Part shown: one piece after another, positions 42,518 to 45,937 of the stretch | How the letters are laid out: every line of letters starts with the position of its first letter | Position numbering within the stretch: position 1 is the stretch's first letter | Source: Ignavibacteriota bacterium | GTDB taxonomy: Bacteria; Bacteroidota; Ignavibacteria; Ignavibacteriales; Melioribacteraceae | Length of the DNA stretch: 45,937 nucleotides | Direction: 5' to 3' | Assembly (NCBI GenBank): GCA_013112585.1 | Contig: JABFGH010000035.1 | Coordinates: forward strand, 1-45,937 | The notes under the pieces: generated by a model | Seen by the model: the letters and a program-made list of their open reading frames with translations, nothing else | What the model was told of the DNA's origin: nothing | Databases searched by the model: none | Translations under genes and position numbers: made by a program

Positions 42518-43453
42518 TTAGATACGTCTCCTAAAACCATTGCCAAGCACCTCGTGCACATTGCTGATTATTACAAAGGCATCCGAGTCAATTTCTTTAA
42601 TAATATCCTGAAGTTGACCTAATTCTTTCATTGTAACGACCGTAGTTAAAACTTCGCGCTCAACATTTTTATATAATCCTCTTGTTTTTAATGCAGTTGC
42701 GCCTCGGCTTAAATCATGCATTATGGCGTGAGAAATTTCTTCATATTTATCTGAAATTATGTATACCATTCTCGCGTAATCAAATCCGTCGATTATTATA
42801 TCAATAATTCTTGCAGAAATAAATAATAAGAATATCGCATAAAATGTTAGTGATAATGCAGGACGATCAGGGGAAAGATCTTTTGTGTCTATGATAAATC
42901 CGGCAAGTGCTATTACAAAAAAATCTATAAACATAATTGCCTGACCCGGTTTAACTCCGAACTTTTTCTGCATAATTGCTGCAACAATATCGGAACCGGC
43001 TGTTGTGCCTTTGAATTTAAAAATCAAACCTAATCCGGCGCCAAGTAAAGCCGCACCGACTAAAATCAAAAAGAGGAAATCATTTTTTAACAGATCCTGC
43101 ACAGTTTGCGAATCCTGCAGACGCACGGAACCCAGCCCGGGAATATCGCCGCGGAAAAAATCAATAAAAAATGAACTGATTGTGAAACCATAGAATGTTC
43201 TAACACCAAAACGTTTGCCCAGTACTTTCAATCCCCAAAGGAACAATGGAATATTAATAACCCATACCATCATACCAACAGGAATTGTATTATTGGAAAG
43301 GTAATGCATAGCCATTGCCAGTCCGCTTGCACCGCCGGGTACAACGCGTGCATCAACAAGAAAAATTCCAATTCCAATAGCCATCATTGCACTGCCGAGT
43401 GTGATGAAGAAGTAATCTATAACCGGATATTTTTTTAATAATTTTTTAGCCAT
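42518..43453 (-). CDS. YitT-family membrane protein (DUF161-DUF2179)
   Basis: 311 residues. Five to six membrane helices at 1-215 (FFITLGSAMMAIGIGIFLVDARVVPGGASGLAMAMHYL, typical; then GFTISSFFIDFF; LFLILVGAALLGAGLGLIFKFKGTTAGSDIVA, a family signature; IMFIDFFVIALAGFII). The DUF2179 domain (about 222-305: RMVYIISDKYEEISHAIMHDLSRGATALKTRGLYKNVEREVLTTVV, IDSDAFVIISNVHEVLGNGF) follows. YitT proteins are inner-membrane proteins of uncertain role. The genome has a second DUF2179 protein at 22217, one of the shared themes of the window. Confidence 0.9.
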   Translation of the reverse strand: MAKKLLKKYPVIDYFFITLGSAMMAIGIGIFLVDARVVPGGASGLAMAMHYLSNNTIPVGMMVWVINIPLFLWGLKVLGKRFGVRTFYGFTISSFFIDFFRGDIPGLGSVRLQDSQTVQDLLKNDFLFLILVGAALLGAGLGLIFKFKGTTAGSDIVAAIMQKKFGVKPGQAIMFIDFFVIALAGFIIDTKDLSPDRPALSLTFYAIFLLFISARIIDIIIDGFDYARMVYIISDKYEEISHAIMHDLSRGATALKTRGLYKNVEREVLTTVVTMKELGQLQDIIKEIDSDAFVIISNVHEVLGNGFRRRI

Positions 43454-43654
43454 AACGACTCCAAATCATAAACATTAAATAATACTCTTAGTCAAACTAA
43501 TATCTCAGACTTGCGATACACATGTTCATTTAAATCTTCGGGGAAATGTGAAAAATTTTTGAGGTCTAAAGAAATTTGATCAGAGAACGAAAAAAATGAA
43601 TAGTAAAATTATGAAGTTAAATTGATACTGCAAAATGAAATTTTTTATTAATTA

Positions 43655-43676
43655 AAAATGCCGGCAAAAAGCCGGC
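43655..43676 (-). terminator. Terminator of gpmA
   Basis: On the minus strand GCCGGC-TTTTT-GCCGGC is followed by ATTTTTAATTA. It starts 34 bp after the gpmA stop codon. Confidence 0.8.
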
Positions 43677-43709
43677 AAAATTTCACTTAAGAGAAAATAA
43701 TTTTCCGAA

Positions 43710-44456
43710 TTATTTTTTCTCCGTTTGCTTAGCAACGGCATTTATTGCTGCGGCAATTGCTTCCTGATCGCCCAGATAATAGTTTTTAATCGGCTTTAGA
43801 TCTTTATCGAGTTCGTAAACTAAGGGAACGCCGGTAGGAATGTTTAATTTTACGATATCTTCCTCGGAAACATTATCAAGATATTTTACTAATGCTCGTA
43901 AACTATTACCATGAGCAGTGATGATTACCTTGTTGCCGCTTTTGATTGTAGGTACAATTGTTTCATGCCAAAAGGGTAAAAACCTTTCAACAGTAAGTTT
44001 TAAGCTTTCCGTTAAAGGAATATCTTTTTTATCTACATGTTTGTAGCGGGGGTCTTTTGCCGGATACCTGTCATCATTTTCTTCGAGAGCCGGGGGAGGA
44101 ACATCATAGCTTCTTCTCCAAACCAACACTTGTTCATCACCATATTTTTCGGCAGTTTCAGCTTTATTTAATCCTTGCAGTGCGCCGTAGTGTCTTTCAT
44201 TCAATCGCCAGTCTTTTACTACCGGCAGCCAGTCCATTTCCATTTCTTCAAGAACAATATTAAGAGTTTTGATTGCTCTTTTTAAAACTGAAGTAAATGC
44301 TATATCAAAATCATATCCACCTTCTTTTAACTGTCTGCCGCCTTCTTTCGCTTCTGCAACTCCCTTTTCCGTTAAGTCAACATCTGTCCAGCCGGTAAAA
44401 AGATTTAACTTATTCCACTCGCTTTCGCCGTGACGTATTAAAACTAATTTGTACAT
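43710..44456 (-). CDS. gpmA: 2,3-bisphosphoglycerate-dependent phosphoglycerate mutase
   Basis: 248 residues; the second ATG is chosen because AAGGG lies six bases before it, while the first ATG touches AAGGG directly. RHGESEWN (phosphohistidine His9), [26 protein letters not shown] (with the proton-donor Glu), RRSYDVPPP and [15 protein letters not shown] (second His182) are all present. It interconverts 3- and 2-phosphoglycerate in glycolysis and gluconeogenesis, in the cytosol. Full-length and intact; a terminator follows. Confidence 0.96.
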   Translation of the reverse strand: MYKLVLIRHGESEWNKLNLFTGWTDVDLTEKGVAEAKEGGRQLKEGGYDFDIAFTSVLKRAIKTLNIVLEEMEMDWLPVVKDWRLNERHYGALQGLNKAETAEKYGDEQVLVWRRSYDVPPPALEENDDRYPAKDPRYKHVDKKDIPLTESLKLTVERFLPFWHETIVPTIKSGNKVIITAHGNSLRALVKYLDNVSEEDIVKLNIPTGVPLVYELDKDLKPIKNYYLGDQEAIAAAINAVAKQTEKK

Positions 44457-44540
44457 GTTCATCCCTTATTTAATTACATATTTTTTCATTTATTAAGAAT
44501 AAATATAGCAATGAGCTAATGTGAAATCAAATAATTAAGG

Positions 44541-45160
44541 AGCCAGAAGTCGGAATCCAGAATCCAGAATTCAGAATTCAGAATTCAGAATTCAAAAGCC
44601 AAAGAGCAAATCTCAAAACACAAATTCCAAAACATAAATCCCAAAACACAAATCTCAAATCTCAAATTCCAAAACACAAATCTCAAAACACAAATTCCAA
44701 ATCTCAACTTCTAAAACCATGTATTGATCATCAGAAAATTCCTTTGCGGCTTAGCGACTTAGCGTGCAATTCATTTCTCCAGAAACATCTGATTTAATTC
44801 AAGAATCCAGAAACCAGAATTCAGAATCAAGAATTCAGACTTGCCCGCCTTTCTTTTGGCGGGATTCAGAAGTCAAAAGCCAAAGAGCAAATATCAAATC
44901 ACAAGCGACAAAATTCAAATCCCAAGTCCCAAATCCCAAAACACAGATCCCAAATCTCAAATTCCAAATCTCAAATTCCAAATCTCAAATTCCAAATCTC
45001 AACTTCCAAATCTCAACTTCTAAAACCATGTATTGATCATCAGAAAATTCCTTTGCGGCTTAGCGACTTAGCGTGCAATTCATTTCTCCAGAAACATCTG
45101 AGTTAATTCAAGAATCAAGAATCCAGAATCCAGAATCCTCTTTCAAATTTATTTTCAATA
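44541..45160. repeat. Degenerate short-repeat block with a 111 bp duplication
   Basis: Composed of tandem variants of CCAGAATTCAGAATTC and of CAAATCTCAAATTC (seven-base periodicity). 44697-44807 and 45006-45116 are identical except for one base; each contains CTTTGCGGCTTAGCGACTTAGC and CATTTCTCCAGAAACATCTG. The open frames through it (for example 44764-45036) merely reflect the repeats. This explains all of the gap between gpmA and the TPM gene. Confidence 0.85.
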
Positions 45161-45190
45161 CCTTATTTTGAAATAAAAATTGAGAAGGAT

Positions 45191-45643
45191 ATGAAGGAAA
45201 GTTTGGTCTATAATTATTTTACGGATGATGAGTTTTTAAGAATTTCGAATAAAATAAAAGAAGCTGAAAAAATTACATCCGGTGAGTTAAGGGTAAGCAT
45301 AAAAGAAGAAAGACCCCGATTTAATAAAAAAAGTGTACGCGAATTAGCGGAAGAGGAATTTTATAAACTCGGAATGGATAAAACGCGTGACAAAACCGGT
45401 ATAATTATCTACATGCTCTTAAATGAGCATCAGTTTTATATTCTTGCAGATTCCGGCATAAATGAAAAAGTGGAAGAGAGTACCTGGGATAAAGTTCGCG
45501 ACGAAATGCAGTTAAATTTTAAGAATGGCGAATTTGGAAAGGGTGTTGTACTTGGAGTAGAAAAGGTGGGAAACATTCTTGCTGAACATTTCCCAATAAA
45601 GTCTGATGACACGAATGAACTATCTAATAAAGTAGTTCTCTAA
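45191..45643 (+). CDS. Soluble TPM-domain protein
   Basis: 150 residues. The TPM domain occupies nearly all of it: TDDEFLRISNKIKEAEKITSGELRVSI, then FNKKSVRELAEEEFYKLGMDKTRDKTGIIIYMLLNEHQFYILADSGI (family signature), then WDKVRDEMQLNFKNGEFGKGVVLGVEKVGNILAEHFP. No signal or membrane segment, unlike many TPM proteins of photosystem II repair or of LemA-linked operons; function unknown. An AAGGA site precedes the start. Confidence 0.85.
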   Translation: MKESLVYNYFTDDEFLRISNKIKEAEKITSGELRVSIKEERPRFNKKSVRELAEEEFYKLGMDKTRDKTGIIIYMLLNEHQFYILADSGINEKVEESTWDKVRDEMQLNFKNGEFGKGVVLGVEKVGNILAEHFPIKSDDTNELSNKVVL

Positions 45644-45805
45644 ATCTTCATCGTCTGGTCTTTAATGTTGATTCTTATTGATCAATTATATTTTTCTACT
45701 TTGATATATTATCACGCCCACTATTTTAAGATTATTAAAAGTAAAGAAGGAAACCTTAACATCTAACTTATTAAAAGATATAAGGTATTATTAAAAAAGA
45801 CTTGC

Positions 45806-45822
45806 TTTTTTTTTTTTTTTTT
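45806..45822 (+). other. T17 homopolymer
   Basis: Seventeen T in a row, followed by TTGACTT-like text (GACTTATT). Slippage-prone; possibly variable in length. It lies 71 bp upstream of the last gene start and could affect its promoter spacing. AGAGTT/AACTCT (45839-45853) just after it forms a small palindrome. Confidence 0.4.
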
Positions 45823-45892
45823 GACTTATTTTAAATCGAGAGTTAAAAACTCTTGCTATTGTTTAGCAAATGTTTGGAGGAACGGCAGAGAA

Positions 45893-45937
45893 ATGAAAAA
45901 TCTATTACCTACAATTACAATAGTTTTATTTACTATT
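45893..45937 (+). CDS. Start of an exported protein, cut by the window end
   Basis: ATG preceded at good distance by TTGGAGGAA. The 15 codons read MKNLLPTITIVLFTI, the beginning of a signal peptide. Nothing more can be said. Confidence 0.6.
   Translation, partial: MKNLLPTITIVLFTI

Noticed and set aside
44764-45036. Open frame of about 90 codons on the plus strand
   Set aside because: Its protein is made of KSQIPNLKFQI-type repeats that only mirror the seven-base DNA repeats; other frames through the block look the same. No ribosome site and no family.
44541-45160. CRISPR array
   Set aside because: The repeats are short, degenerate and without regular spacers; no cas genes in the window.

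Overview
The window reads as an AT-rich chromosome segment from the Ignavibacteria / Bacteroidota-Chlorobi side of the tree. The evidence is three secreted proteins with type IX secretion (T9SS) C-terminal sorting domains, two of them with the PNPFNP signature common in Ignavibacteria. There is also a bacillithiol-biosynthesis deacetylase (bshB1), a DUF5916/CBM9 outer-membrane protein, YitT and DUF5666 proteins, weak A-rich ribosome binding sites, and large amounts of short palindromic intergenic repeats. No rRNA, tRNA, CRISPR array, phage module or full insertion sequence is visible.

Layout. 0.25-4.4 kb: secreted proteins on the minus strand (a PL9-like pectate-lyase fold with a T9SS domain, DUF4412, a two-domain NTF2-like lipoprotein, an exported YCII protein). 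4.4-17.1 kb: a long one-directional run of unrelated accessory genes on the minus strand. It holds a decayed KilA-N gene, a VOC protein, DUF2200/YdeI, an NTF2-NmrA-DUF1772-AraC group, a ParDE-type and an AbiE-type toxin-antitoxin pair, a serine hydrolase, and a universal stress protein with a K+/H+ antiporter. Related 50-170 bp structured repeats separate these genes, and the last copy sits directly in front of bshB1 (17.13 kb, plus strand). A second, decayed 5' end of bshB1 lies behind another copy at 7.5 kb. The organisation resembles an integron cassette array or serial island insertion at the bshB1 5' end.

17.1-25.8 kb: bshB1, a small hypothetical, a beta-hydroxyacid dehydrogenase, a short KAP-like NTPase, a class-A-like serine hydrolase, and several membrane proteins including a site-2-type metalloprotease, then GNAT-YoaP and DUF302. 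25.8-26.5 kb is a repeat nest (duplicated hairpin elements split by a MITE-like insertion). 26.6-29.8 kb: a deoxyhypusine-synthase-like enzyme and a seven-repeat DUF5666 T9SS protein. 29.9-30.9 kb has no gene but carries two copies of an 86-87 nt repeat that folds as a four-way junction with compensatory changes, with a second MITE-like element between them.

30.9-37.6 kb is the most distinctive coding block. A T9SS protein is divergent from a tight operon of an ECF sigma factor, a membrane zinc-finger anti-sigma factor with an extracytoplasmic TPR domain, and a 1137-residue exported TPR-CHAT (caspase-like) protease anchored by a C-terminal membrane helix. This suggests a protease-gated transcription switch, conceptually like Craspase Csx29/Csx30/CASP-sigma but without CRISPR and apparently acting at the membrane. 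37.7-45.9 kb: a DUF5916 protein, a saccharopine-dehydrogenase-like enzyme, a small basic protein, YitT, phosphoglycerate mutase gpmA, a block of degenerate short repeats with a 111 bp duplication, a TPM-domain protein, and the first 15 codons of an exported protein at the window edge.
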